A stretch of 64,000 bases of DNA, from positions 1 through 64,000 of the forward strand of contig CALWJT010000005.1 of the NCBI GenBank assembly GCA_944381075.1. Reading direction: 5' to 3'. Of this stretch, positions 56,301 to 64,000 are shown one piece after another. The notes under the pieces are model-generated. The model ran no database searches and had not been told where the DNA came from. It saw nothing but the letters and a program-made list of their open reading frames with translations. The stretch comes from an uncultured Clostridia bacterium. Its GTDB lineage: Bacteria; Bacillota; Clostridia; Oscillospirales; CAG-272. Each line of letters begins with the position of its first letter. Position 1 is the stretch's first letter. A program made the translations under genes and the position numbers.

Positions 56301-56341
56301 GCGCTGTGTTCAAGGGATTCGGACGGGGAACAGGCGGCATT

Positions 56342-56665
56342 TTACCGGTAGTACACATAGTACGCAATTACGGTACGGACTCTGCCGCCGCTTTCCAGAT
56401 CCGGCGCCGTGATGATGGCTCCCTCAAGGCTCATGAGCTCGGAGGCCTGCATTTCCGAGATCCGGCAGCGGAACGCCACGCGGTTATCCGCTGAAATGAG
56501 GAATTCTCCGTCTCTGATGTTAAAGCCGCCGTCCCGCCCGATGACGATATCGGTCTCTCCCTCGCGTTCGGTCAGATAGCGAAGCCTGTGGGAGGCGATC
56601 TTCTTTGCCATTTGGACCTTGAAGCCGAGGCCATCCTCCGGCTTTTTCTTTTTGAACAGTCCCAT
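56342..56665 (-). CDS. Small cytoplasmic protein of unknown function
   Basis: A 107-residue beta-rich protein starting MGLFKKKKPEDGLGFKVQMAKK. A lysine-rich N-terminus is followed by ETDIVIGRDGGFNIRDGEFLIS and RVAFRCRISEMQASELMSLEGAII, suggesting a small beta-barrel such as a PilZ-like or FHA-like fold, but no signature is complete. The ATG at 56665 has GGAGGAAAT upstream. Conserved-looking, single gene, function unknown. Confidence 0.72.
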   Translation of the reverse strand: MGLFKKKKPEDGLGFKVQMAKKIASHRLRYLTEREGETDIVIGRDGGFNIRDGEFLISADNRVAFRCRISEMQASELMSLEGAIITAPDLESGGRVRTVIAYYVYYR

Positions 56666-56814
56666 ATTTCCTCCGTTTTCCGTAAAGGGTGAGAAATTGA
56701 AGCATTCCAAACGACGAAAAGAAAAATATGTCATACCTTGTTTTCACATTTTAACATAAATACGGGGAAAATGCCACAGCGTCCATAAAAAAATAATAAT
56801 TTACAAATTCTCTG

Positions 56815-56843
56815 TTCACAAAATCGCTTTTTGGTGGTATAAT
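56815..56843 (+). promoter_or_regulatory. Promoter of the YfhO-like gene
   Basis: TTCACA (56815-56820), 17 bases, TATAAT (56838-56843), with a leader of about 150 bases before the start. Confidence 0.65.
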
Positions 56844-57001
56844 ACCTATAATTCATCTGCGACAGCTTCGGCACTTCCGTTGTATGGACCGTATCTGTGC
56901 TTTTGGGATCCGAGGGCCTGAGCGCACGGCGTCTTTTTGTGAAAACGGGCGGACATATGGATATTCTAGTTGCTGCCGCAAGGCGGCGGATCGGAGAAGA
57001 A

Positions 57002-60000
57002 ATGAAAAATGACGACAAAGAAATGAATCGAAACGATGAGATTCATGAGACGGCGAGTTCCGATGCCTCGAACAGCTCGCCGGCGGTGCTGCCGCTTGAC
57101 AAAAGGAAAAAAAGCTTCAACGGCTATTATTTGATCGCGGCGTTTTTTATTCCGTTTGCCATCATGCTTGGCGTATATGCCTGCCTCGGCAAGCATCCGT
57201 TCGGCAATAATTCCGTTCTGACCTTGGATCTGCAGGCGCAGTATGTGTACTATTATGAGGCGATCCGCAGGCTTTTGACGGAGGGCGGAAGCTGGCTCTA
57301 TTCCTGGGAGCGCACGCTGGGCGGGGAATTCATGGGGATCGTTGCGTATTATATGGCGAGCCCGTTTAATCTCATTCTCGTGCTGTTCCCGAAGGATATG
57401 CTGGCGGATGCGGTGATGTTCATCCAGCTTGCCAAGGTCGGCGCGATGGGACTTACGTTCGCCTATTATCTGCGCAAGACGAGGAACACCTCCGATATGC
57501 AGACGGTCGTGTTTTCGATGATGTATGCGCTTTGCGCCTATTCCATTGTAAACCTTGTCAATCCGATGTGGCTGGATGCGATGGTATTCCTGCCGCTTCT
57601 GGTGCTCGGTATCGAATCGATGATCCGGCAGAAAAAGTTCATTCTGTATACGGTATCCCTGATCGCGGTCTTTGTCACCAACTACTATATGGGATATATG
57701 TGTGCGATCTTCACTTTCATTTATTATCTTTATTACTACTTCCTTGTACGCGGCGAGCTGCCTCAGAACGAAAGGGCAAAGACCGGCAGCCGGCTTTCGC
57801 GCACGCTCCATTCGCGCGGCTTTGAAACGTTCATGCGCTTTGCGGTCTTTACCGTTGTGGCGCTCCTTGCCTCCGCCTTCATGCTGCTGTGCGCATGGTA
57901 TTCGCTGCAATTCGGAAAGACCGAGTTCGCAACGACGGATTATTCGCCGAATCTGCGGTTCGATTTCCTTGACATCTTTGTAAAGATGCTGCCGGGCTCG
58001 TATGATACGGTCCGCCCGAACGGACTTCCGATGATCTACTGCGGGATGCTTGCGCTTCTAGTGCTCCCTCTCTTTTTCATGTCCCCGACGATCTCAAGAA
58101 AAAAGAAGCTGCTGTCGGCCGGCGTGCTTGCGGTGCTTTTGATTTCCTTTTCCGTCAATACGATCGACCTTATCTGGCACGGCTTTTCCGGACCGAACTG
58201 GCTCAATTACCGATATTCCTATCTTTTCTCCTTCTTTGTTTTGCTGATGGCGTGCGACGCGCTGCGGGGGATCCGGAAAATCAAGTTCAGTAAAATTTTG
58301 ACGGTGGGGATCTTTGTGGCTGTCATGGTCCTCATTGTGCAGAAGCTCGGCTACGTATTCGATCAGGATACCAAAACCAATCCGCTCGACGATGCGCAGT
58401 GTATTCTTCTGTCCCTTGTGCTGATCATTGCCTATATGATCGTCCTGCGCTTCATGAAGGGCGATGGGATGGAAAGCTCCGGCTCCTTTGCGCTTGCCGT
58501 CGTCGTTTGCGTGGAGATGTTCGCGACCTCGCTTATCACGGTGACGGACGTTCAGCTCGACGTCGGCAGCGTGCGGTACGGAAATTATACTTCCTCCAGC
58601 GGAAGCACGGAGTATTATGACAGCTACACCGGTTCTATTAAGCGGATCGAGCCGGTCGTCGAGGAAATCCAGGAAAAGGACAAATCCTTTTATCGGATGG
58701 AGTGCAGTGTATACCGAAGGCTCGGAGGCGTTAATGAACCGATGGCGCTTGGCTTCAACGGGATTTCTCACTCCACCTCGACGCTGAACGAATCGGTGAT
58801 CACGCTGATGAACAAGCTCGGCTACGCTTCGACTGCGCATTGGACGAAGTATCTCGGCGGTACGCCGATTTCCGATGCCCTGCTCGGGATCAAATATGTG
58901 ATTACCAAAAATGACAAGCTGGATCCCAATCTCTATACGGTCGCGGCTTCTGCCCCTGAATATTATGAGTATGTTCCGTCCTACAATACCATTTATGCAA
59001 TGCAGAATACCAAGGCGCTTTCCATCGCATACGGCGTCAGCCCTGAACTTTTGACAAAGACGGAGGGGTTCCTGTATCCGCCGTACTATTCGTCGCTCGA
59101 TCTGCAGAATAAGCTGGTCAATGCGATGCTTTCCGGCGTCATCGATACGCCGAACGTGCTGCGGGGTCTTTACTCGAAGCATGAGAGCGTCGGCTGCACG
59201 TATCATGCGTATGCTCATACGCACACGTATATGGACGAGAACGGAGAAACGCAGCAGGTGGATCAGAATTACTATGTCGTAAAAGCGAACGACGGGAGCG
59301 GTACGTTCCGGTTTACGATGACGGCGGAAGCGGACGGCGACATTTACGCGCATTTTCCGGGCGTGCTGTTTGCCGGCATGTCTACGGACTGCGGCTTGTA
59401 TGTCAATGGAAGCAAGGTCAGCGATTATTTCACCAATGAAACGTGGGTCATCCAGAATCTCGGAACCTTCGAGGAAGGGGACGAGATCGTAGTGGAGCTG
59501 CGCTTTGAGAACGGCGACCTCTATATTTCTCATGCTTCCAACTACTATTTCTATTATATCGACTATGAGGCTCTCAATGAAGCGTTCTCCGAGCTGGAGG
59601 CGGCTTCCATGTATGTGGAAGAATATGGGAACGACTTCCTGAAGGGAACCATCGACATCCCCGAGGGGCAGGAGCTCATTTTTACGACGATCCCTTATGA
59701 CGAGGGCTGGAAGGTCTATATCGACGGAGAAGAACAGGAGCTCGTCAAAACGCTCGGGTCGCTTTTGGCCGTGGAAACGACGCCCGGCTTCCATGAGATC
59801 GAATTTGTATACCGTCCGGACTGCGCCGTATACGGCGGCCTGCTCTCGATCATCGGCATCGCGCTGCTTTTGCTGCTCGTGATTTGGAGCAGAAGCAGGA
59901 GAGTACGCCGTGTCTTCTGCCGCGGGGACGAGCGGCCGACGCATTTCTTCTATCACAAGGGAGATGCGGCGACGGGCTGGCTCCTTGAGGCGGCTGAAAC

Positions 60001-60244
60001 CAAGGCGGCGCTTGCCGGCGATGCCGCCGACGAGCCGCTCTCGGAGCAGCCGCTCGGCGAGAGCGCCGGGAACGGGGCGGATCAGAATCCGGCGGACGGC
60101 GCGCCGTCCGCGGAGGCTTTACCGGAGCAGAAGCCGAAGGACGTTTCCGACAGTGAGCCGGAGGCGGGTGCGTCCGGCGGAGAAGCTTCTCCGGCGTCCG
60201 ATTGGGATCCCGCAAAAAATCCGGAAAACGGAGAAAAGAAATAA
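57002..60244 (+). CDS. YfhO-family large membrane protein (GT-C-like glycosyltransferase candidate)
   Basis: A 1080-residue polytopic membrane protein. Residues 1-35 are charged and cytoplasmic; about twelve transmembrane helices follow in the first 500 residues (YYLIAAFFIPFAIMLGVYAC onward). Then comes a large extracellular region of about 430 residues, one final helix (VYGGLLSIIGIALLLLLVIW), and a Glu/Ala/Pro-rich cytoplasmic tail. FGNNSVLTLDLQAQYVYYY and WERTLGGEFMGIVAYYMASPFN match YfhO proteins, which take part in lipoteichoic acid or polysaccharide glycosylation in Bacillota. ATG at 57002 has GGAGAAG just upstream; the longer frame from 56897 lacks support. The disordered tail is unusual. 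Confidence 0.9.
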   Translation: MKNDDKEMNRNDEIHETASSDASNSSPAVLPLDKRKKSFNGYYLIAAFFIPFAIMLGVYACLGKHPFGNNSVLTLDLQAQYVYYYEAIRRLLTEGGSWLYSWERTLGGEFMGIVAYYMASPFNLILVLFPKDMLADAVMFIQLAKVGAMGLTFAYYLRKTRNTSDMQTVVFSMMYALCAYSIVNLVNPMWLDAMVFLPLLVLGIESMIRQKKFILYTVSLIAVFVTNYYMGYMCAIFTFIYYLYYYFLVRGELPQNERAKTGSRLSRTLHSRGFETFMRFAVFTVVALLASAFMLLCAWYSLQFGKTEFATTDYSPNLRFDFLDIFVKMLPGSYDTVRPNGLPMIYCGMLALLVLPLFFMSPTISRKKKLLSAGVLAVLLISFSVNTIDLIWHGFSGPNWLNYRYSYLFSFFVLLMACDALRGIRKIKFSKILTVGIFVAVMVLIVQKLGYVFDQDTKTNPLDDAQCILLSLVLIIAYMIVLRFMKGDGMESSGSFALAVVVCVEMFATSLITVTDVQLDVGSVRYGNYTSSSGSTEYYDSYTGSIKRIEPVVEEIQEKDKSFYRMECSVYRRLGGVNEPMALGFNGISHSTSTLNESVITLMNKLGYASTAHWTKYLGGTPISDALLGIKYVITKNDKLDPNLYTVAASAPEYYEYVPSYNTIYAMQNTKALSIAYGVSPELLTKTEGFLYPPYYSSLDLQNKLVNAMLSGVIDTPNVLRGLYSKHESVGCTYHAYAHTHTYMDENGETQQVDQNYYVVKANDGSGTFRFTMTAEADGDIYAHFPGVLFAGMSTDCGLYVNGSKVSDYFTNETWVIQNLGTFEEGDEIVVELRFENGDLYISHASNYYFYYIDYEALNEAFSELEAASMYVEEYGNDFLKGTIDIPEGQELIFTTIPYDEGWKVYIDGEEQELVKTLGSLLAVETTPGFHEIEFVYRPDCAVYGGLLSIIGIALLLLLVIWSRSRRVRRVFCRGDERPTHFFYHKGDAATGWLLEAAETKAALAGDAADEPLSEQPLGESAGNGADQNPADGAPSAEALPEQKPKDVSDSEPEAGASGGEASPASDWDPAKNPENGEKK

Positions 60245-60252
60245 TTCCTTTG

Positions 60253-60279
60253 TTGTCCTGCGGCGCTGCCGCAGGACAA
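60253..60279 (+). terminator. Hairpin after the YfhO-like gene
   Basis: TTGTCCTGCGGC and GCCGCAGGACAA pair perfectly around GCT, eight bases after the stop. The T-run is missing, so it may be a weak terminator or a processing stem before the radical SAM gene. Confidence 0.5.
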
Positions 60280-60380
60280 CTCATGTACAACAGAGGGCAC
60301 CGGCGTGATAAGAAGGGGGGATTCCCGTAAAGGCGGTTTTATTTGCACTGAACGCTTCCTATTCCCATACGAATCTTGCT

Positions 60381-61952
60381 GTGCGTACCATCGGTACGTC
60401 CTTGCAGCGTGCGGGAGTACAGGCGGTCATAATAGAGAAAAATCTGAAGGATGGACATGCCCGAGTGCTGGATGCGCTTGTGAGAGAAAGAGCGGAGGTC
60501 TACGGCTTTTCCGTTTATATCTGGAACGTATCGGAGATGCTCCAGCTCGCCTGTGAGCTGAAAATGCTTCTGCCGGCGGCAGCGGTCGTTTTCGGGGGAC
60601 CGGAGGTCTCTTTTTGCGGCGAGAGCTTTTTTGTGGAGCATCCGTTCGTCGATTTCATCGTTGCCGGGGAAGGCGAGCAGGCATTCCCGCAGCTATGCGG
60701 GCAGCTCTCCCGTGGAGAGCTGCCGCCGCGCTTGATTCGGGCGGAGCCCTACCGCGCTTTTCCGGACGGCGGGATCTATTATGACAAGATCGGAGCGGCG
60801 CCGCGCGGACTTGTGTATTATGAATCCGTGCGCGGATGCCCGTTTTCGTGCGCATATTGTCTGTCCTCGGTGACGGAGGGGCTCCGGGCGAAATCCGCGG
60901 AGCATGCGCTTTCCGATCTTCTGGCGTTTGAACAGTTCGACGGGATCCGGACGGTCAAGCTCGTGGACCGGACCTTCAATTACGACCGTGTCCGCGCGAG
61001 GACGATCTGGCGCGCGCTTTCCGGCGCGTCATACACAAAGGAATATCATTTTGAAATCTGTGCGGCGCTGCTCGACGAGGAATCGTTTGAGGTGCTCTCC
61101 CATGTCCCGAAGGGGAAATTCCGGCTTGAGATCGGTGTGCAGAGCACGAATCCCGATACTCTGCGGGCCGTGCGCCGCGCTTTGGATACCGAGCGCACGC
61201 TTGCGGCAATGGAACGGCTTTACCGGATGGGGAATCTGCATATCCATGCGGATCTGATCGCAGGTCTTCCGCTGGAGGACCTTTCCTCATTTGGCCGTTC
61301 CTTCGACGCGGTGTACGGGCGCTGCAACGTGCTGCAGCTTGGCTTTCTCAAGCTGCTTTCCGGCTCTTATCTGAAAGCGCATGCCGAAGAATGGGGCATT
61401 CGCTATTCCCCATATCCTCCCTATGAGGTCTTGGAGACCGCGTCGCTTTCCTTCGGGGAGCGGATGCGCTTAAAATCGGTGGAGGCGCTGTTGGAGCGAT
61501 TCTCCAACAGCGGAAAATTCCCATATACGTTCCCGTATCTGCCGTGCCGCTGCGGTTCCGCGTTTGCCTTTTTCACGGGACTTGCCTCGTTTATGGAAGA
61601 AGCTTTTTTATGCGATGAGGTCGCCCGTCTTTCCCAAGCGGAGGCATTCCGGCTGATTTTAGACTATGCGGGGCAGCTTGAGAAAAGCGGCGCGCCGGTC
61701 CGGCGTGAGGAGATACGCGAACGCTTGATGCTGGATTTTCTGCTCGGCGAGCGGCGCAGACTGCCGCCGTTCCTTGCTGCGGAGCCGGTGCCGGAGGAAG
61801 AAAAGCGGCGGCTTTTGGCGGCGGTCCCGGTATCTGTCCGCGCGGGATGCGAGGTCGTGCGCTGCCGCTTTGTGAAGGAGGGCTTTTTCCTTGCGGATCG
61901 GGCGGCCGGCCGGCTTTTCCGTCCGGAAGAGGTGGATGAGCCGTCTCCGTAA
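60381..61952 (+). CDS. B12-binding-domain radical SAM protein
   Basis: A radical SAM enzyme with an N-terminal cobalamin-binding Rossmann domain (EVYGFSVYIWNVSEML and VFGGPEVSF are its strands) and the cluster motif RGCPFSCAYC (C153, C157, C160 counted from the GTG at 60381). It ends in a DUF4080-like C-terminal region. The true N-terminus is upstream: KAVLFALNASYSHTNLAV is encoded from 60330 and matches family starts, but the codon expected to start it (60327-60329) is GTA and no ATG, GTG or TTG occurs between the upstream stop and there. GTG at 60381 would cut off the first strand. Substrate unknown; such proteins often methylate or rearrange metabolites. Confidence 0.8.
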   Translation: MRTIGTSLQRAGVQAVIIEKNLKDGHARVLDALVRERAEVYGFSVYIWNVSEMLQLACELKMLLPAAAVVFGGPEVSFCGESFFVEHPFVDFIVAGEGEQAFPQLCGQLSRGELPPRLIRAEPYRAFPDGGIYYDKIGAAPRGLVYYESVRGCPFSCAYCLSSVTEGLRAKSAEHALSDLLAFEQFDGIRTVKLVDRTFNYDRVRARTIWRALSGASYTKEYHFEICAALLDEESFEVLSHVPKGKFRLEIGVQSTNPDTLRAVRRALDTERTLAAMERLYRMGNLHIHADLIAGLPLEDLSSFGRSFDAVYGRCNVLQLGFLKLLSGSYLKAHAEEWGIRYSPYPPYEVLETASLSFGERMRLKSVEALLERFSNSGKFPYTFPYLPCRCGSAFAFFTGLASFMEEAFLCDEVARLSQAEAFRLILDYAGQLEKSGAPVRREEIRERLMLDFLLGERRRLPPFLAAEPVPEEEKRRLLAAVPVSVRAGCEVVRCRFVKEGFFLADRAAGRLFRPEEVDEPSP

Positions 61953-61989
61953 AAGAAGGTCTTATGGGAATCCTTGTGCCGCGCCGGTC

Positions 61990-62413
61990 CTGTCGGGGAA
62001 TATCGAGGTGCTGATGGATCCGCGGCTTATGGCTGACGGGAGGATGAATTCCGTATGAAAAGGGCCCTTCTATGGGTGCGGCGGAAATCGAAACGCATTT
62101 CGGGGACCGGAGTCCTGTAAGCGGGGTGCCTGCGGGATCCCATGATCTGCATCGGGGCTCGGAATGGGCGGCGCCGGACGGCGCTTTCATTCTCTTGCTA
62201 TCGGGAAGATGCCGGAGCTGCGTTTTCTCAAAATATTTTCAGGAGAAACGGAGCCGCCTTCTTTTCTGCATGGCTTTGTGTAAAATCGCGGGGCGGTCCG
62301 GTTTTATGAATGAATGGGCTTTCGCATTCGGAAAATGCGCGGAAGCCGGTATCGTGTGGGAGGGCGTCCGAAGAAAAACGGACCTGCCGTTACCATGGAA
62401 GAAGGAGGAGTAG
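61990..62413 (+). pseudogene. Possible decayed gene (GNAT-like remnant) before rqcH
   Basis: No continuous frame is convincing. Pieces in different frames look protein-like: KMPELRFLKIF around 62209 and GAVRFYE-stop-MGFRIRKM around 62290-62335, a phrase typical of motif B of GNAT acetyltransferases, broken by a stop. A 114-codon frame (62072-62413) reads over it but has no ribosome binding site. Decay of an acetyltransferase gene is the likeliest explanation. Confidence 0.35.
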
Positions 62414-62416
62414 AAA

Positions 62417-64000
62417 ATGGCGTTTGACGCCGGAATGGCAAAGGCGGTCTGTGCCGAGCTTCGGGAGAGGTTCTTAGGGGCGAAGGTGGAAAAGGTTTAT
62501 CAGCCGTCGGGCGATGAGGTCCTGCTTTTTTGCAGGCGGCGCGGCGAGGGACGCAGGCTTTTGATCTCTGCCTCTCCGTCGGGCGCGCGTATCTGTGAAA
62601 CGTCTCTTACAAGGGAAAATCCGAAAACGCCGCCGATGTTCTGCATGCAGCTGCGCAAGCATCTGGCGGGCGCTGTGATCGCCGGCTTTGAGATGCCGGG
62701 CTTTGAACGAGTGGTCGAAGTTGCGTTCGATGGCTTTGATGAGATGGGCTTTGCCTGCCGGAAATATCTGGAAGCGGAGATCATGGGCAAATGCAGCAAT
62801 CTGATCCTCCTAACAGAGGAAAATGGACGCAGGAAAGTGACGGGCGCTTTGAAAAGCGTGGATTTTACGACGAGCTCGAAGCGCCAGGTGCTGCCGGGCA
62901 TGACATATGAGCTGCCTCCGGCACAGGGCAAGGCGGATCCGATGACAGAGACGGCGCAGGGCTTCGAGGCGGCGCTTTCCCTGTATCCTGCGGAGCGTCC
63001 GGCGGAAAAATTCATCCTTGACACGTATCAGGGACTGTCGCCGCTTGCGGCAAGGGAGATCGCTTACCGGGCGGGATGCCTCGGCATACCGGCGGGGGAG
63101 CTTTCCGGCGCCGCGTCCTTATGGCGCTCGTTTGCCGGCTTTCGTGACCGGATCCTTGCGGGAAAGTTTCGACCGATTATGCTCTCCCGCAGCGGGACGG
63201 CGGCTCTCGAACCGTTTGAATACAGCTTCTTTGAGACGGAGCAGTACGGTGCGGCTGCTGTTCAGACGGCTTATCCGGATTTTGCCGCTTTGCTTGACGC
63301 CTTTTATGGGACGAAAGAGGCCATTGCCGCGATGAAATCGAAGAGCCGTGATATCGAGTCCGTCATCGGTACGGCAAGACACAAGCTTTTGAAGAAGCTC
63401 CCGCAGCTGGAAGCGGAACTTGCGGAGTGCGCGCAGATGGAACGATATCAGCTTTGGGGCGACTTGATCACGGCTTCTATCTATATGTTAAAGCAAAAGG
63501 CGCCGTTCTGCGAGGTGACCAATTACTACAGTGAGAAGCTTGAGACGGTGAGGATCCCGCTTGACGGGAAGCTTACCCCATCGCAGAATGCGGCGAAATA
63601 CTATAAGAAATATGCAAAGCTGAAGACGGCAAAGGACATTCTTACAAAGCAGATCGAAAAGACCAGGGAGGAGCTTTTTTACCTTGCATCGGTAGAGGAC
63701 GCGGCAGGACGGGCGGAGTCTGAGGAGGATCTTTCCGGGATCCGCGCTGAGCTTGCTGCCGCCGGCTACGGCGCGGCAGGACATAAGGCGGCGAAGACGC
63801 CTGCGGCCGGTCCGGCGATGAAGGTCAGCCGGTTCCATACGTCCGGCGGCAGGGAGCTGTATGTCGGGCGGAACAATCTGCAAAACGATTATTTGACAAC
63901 GAGACTTGCCAAAAAATCAGATTTTTGGTTCCATGTGAAAGGAGGGCACGGTTCCCATGTGGTGATGGCATGCGGGCCGGACGAGGAGCCCTCGGCAGAG
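62417..64000 (+). CDS. rqcH: RqcH / NFACT-family ribosome quality-control protein (3' end outside window)
   Basis: The first 528 codons of a gene that continues past the window. The protein binds obstructed 50S subunits with peptidyl-tRNA and recruits tRNA-Ala to add C-terminal alanine tails. MAFDAGMAKAVCAELRERFLGAKVEKVYQP begins the NFACT-N domain, MFCMQLRKHLAGAVI is its conserved helix, and a long coiled coil (about residues 300-430) follows. The NFACT-R (DUF814) domain begins with FHTSGGRELYVGRNN and DFWFHVKGGHGSHVV at the window edge. AAGGAGGAG lies six bases before the ATG. Confidence 0.93.
   Translation, partial: MAFDAGMAKAVCAELRERFLGAKVEKVYQPSGDEVLLFCRRRGEGRRLLISASPSGARICETSLTRENPKTPPMFCMQLRKHLAGAVIAGFEMPGFERVVEVAFDGFDEMGFACRKYLEAEIMGKCSNLILLTEENGRRKVTGALKSVDFTTSSKRQVLPGMTYELPPAQGKADPMTETAQGFEAALSLYPAERPAEKFILDTYQGLSPLAAREIAYRAGCLGIPAGELSGAASLWRSFAGFRDRILAGKFRPIMLSRSGTAALEPFEYSFFETEQYGAAAVQTAYPDFAALLDAFYGTKEAIAAMKSKSRDIESVIGTARHKLLKKLPQLEAELAECAQMERYQLWGDLITASIYMLKQKAPFCEVTNYYSEKLETVRIPLDGKLTPSQNAAKYYKKYAKLKTAKDILTKQIEKTREELFYLASVEDAAGRAESEEDLSGIRAELAAAGYGAAGHKAAKTPAAGPAMKVSRFHTSGGRELYVGRNNLQNDYLTTRLAKKSDFWFHVKGGHGSHVVMACGPDEEPSAE

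Noticed and set aside
58094..59956. 620-codon open frame antisense to the YfhO-like gene
   Set aside because: Typical shadow frame with His/Arg/Ile-rich product; the sense gene is well supported.

Overview
The window reads as a chromosomal segment of an obligately anaerobic, low-oxygen-adapted member of the Bacillota (class Clostridia), probably gut-associated. Signs are strong AGGAGG-type ribosome binding sites, sigma-A promoters (TTGACA-17-TATAAT), a T-box leader on ileS, many lipoproteins with a short lipobox, an N-terminal-rubredoxin ('reverse') rubrerythrin next to a PerR/Fur regulator, radical SAM enzymes, flavodoxins, and host-glycan enzymes such as a GH29 fucosidase and a CE7 esterase. 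A species cannot be named from the sequence alone.

Layout. 1-1.7 kb: the tail of a mobile element (large polyvalent phage/ICE-type protein, XRE regulator) that stops beside the 3' end of a tRNA-Ser(GGA) gene. 1.8-9.9 kb: peroxide-stress pair (PerR, rubrerythrin), small iron-sulfur and lipoprotein genes, an LRR-ribF-D,D-carboxypeptidase operon, an ECF sigma factor and a polysaccharide deacetylase. 10-14.2 kb: an S41-like peptidase, a decayed gene, galE and a small membrane protein. 14.7-23.3 kb: two very large surface proteins, a beta-helix protein on the minus strand and a membrane-anchored calcineurin-like phosphoesterase on the plus strand. The latter carries a 13-G homopolymer early in its reading frame. 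23.4-32.9 kb: NAD-dependent epimerase and TetR pair, fucosidase, asnA, a frameshifted ATPase, acetylxylan esterase, and an operon of an unknown exported protein with two 56-residue paralogous membrane proteins.

33.2-40.1 kb holds the most coherent system: a single-direction operon behind a promoter overlapped by a 22-bp inverted repeat. It encodes a DUF3793 protein, two flavodoxin-like proteins, a ZIP metal transporter, a complete FecCD/FepC-type iron (siderophore, haem or corrinoid) ABC importer and a HemN/HutW-like radical SAM enzyme. I read it as an iron-regulated import and probably anaerobic tetrapyrrole/haem-processing locus; substrate and regulator are inferred.

40.2-49.3 kb: AbrB-ABC-2 exporter module, ileS with an isoleucine T-box, a MATE exporter whose leader can fold a pseudoknot near its ribosome binding site, a second phosphoesterase, a GNAT and a DUF2284 protein. 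49.6-53 kb: a secreted HEFQH metallopeptidase followed by two tandemly duplicated lipoproteins that share ends but differ in the middle. 53-64 kb: SDR, purA, NYN-domain nuclease-like protein, a giant YfhO membrane protein, a B12-binding radical SAM protein lacking a normal start codon, a decayed stretch, and the first 528 codons of rqcH (NFACT family), which runs off the window.

All functional calls come from reading the translations; no database searches were run.
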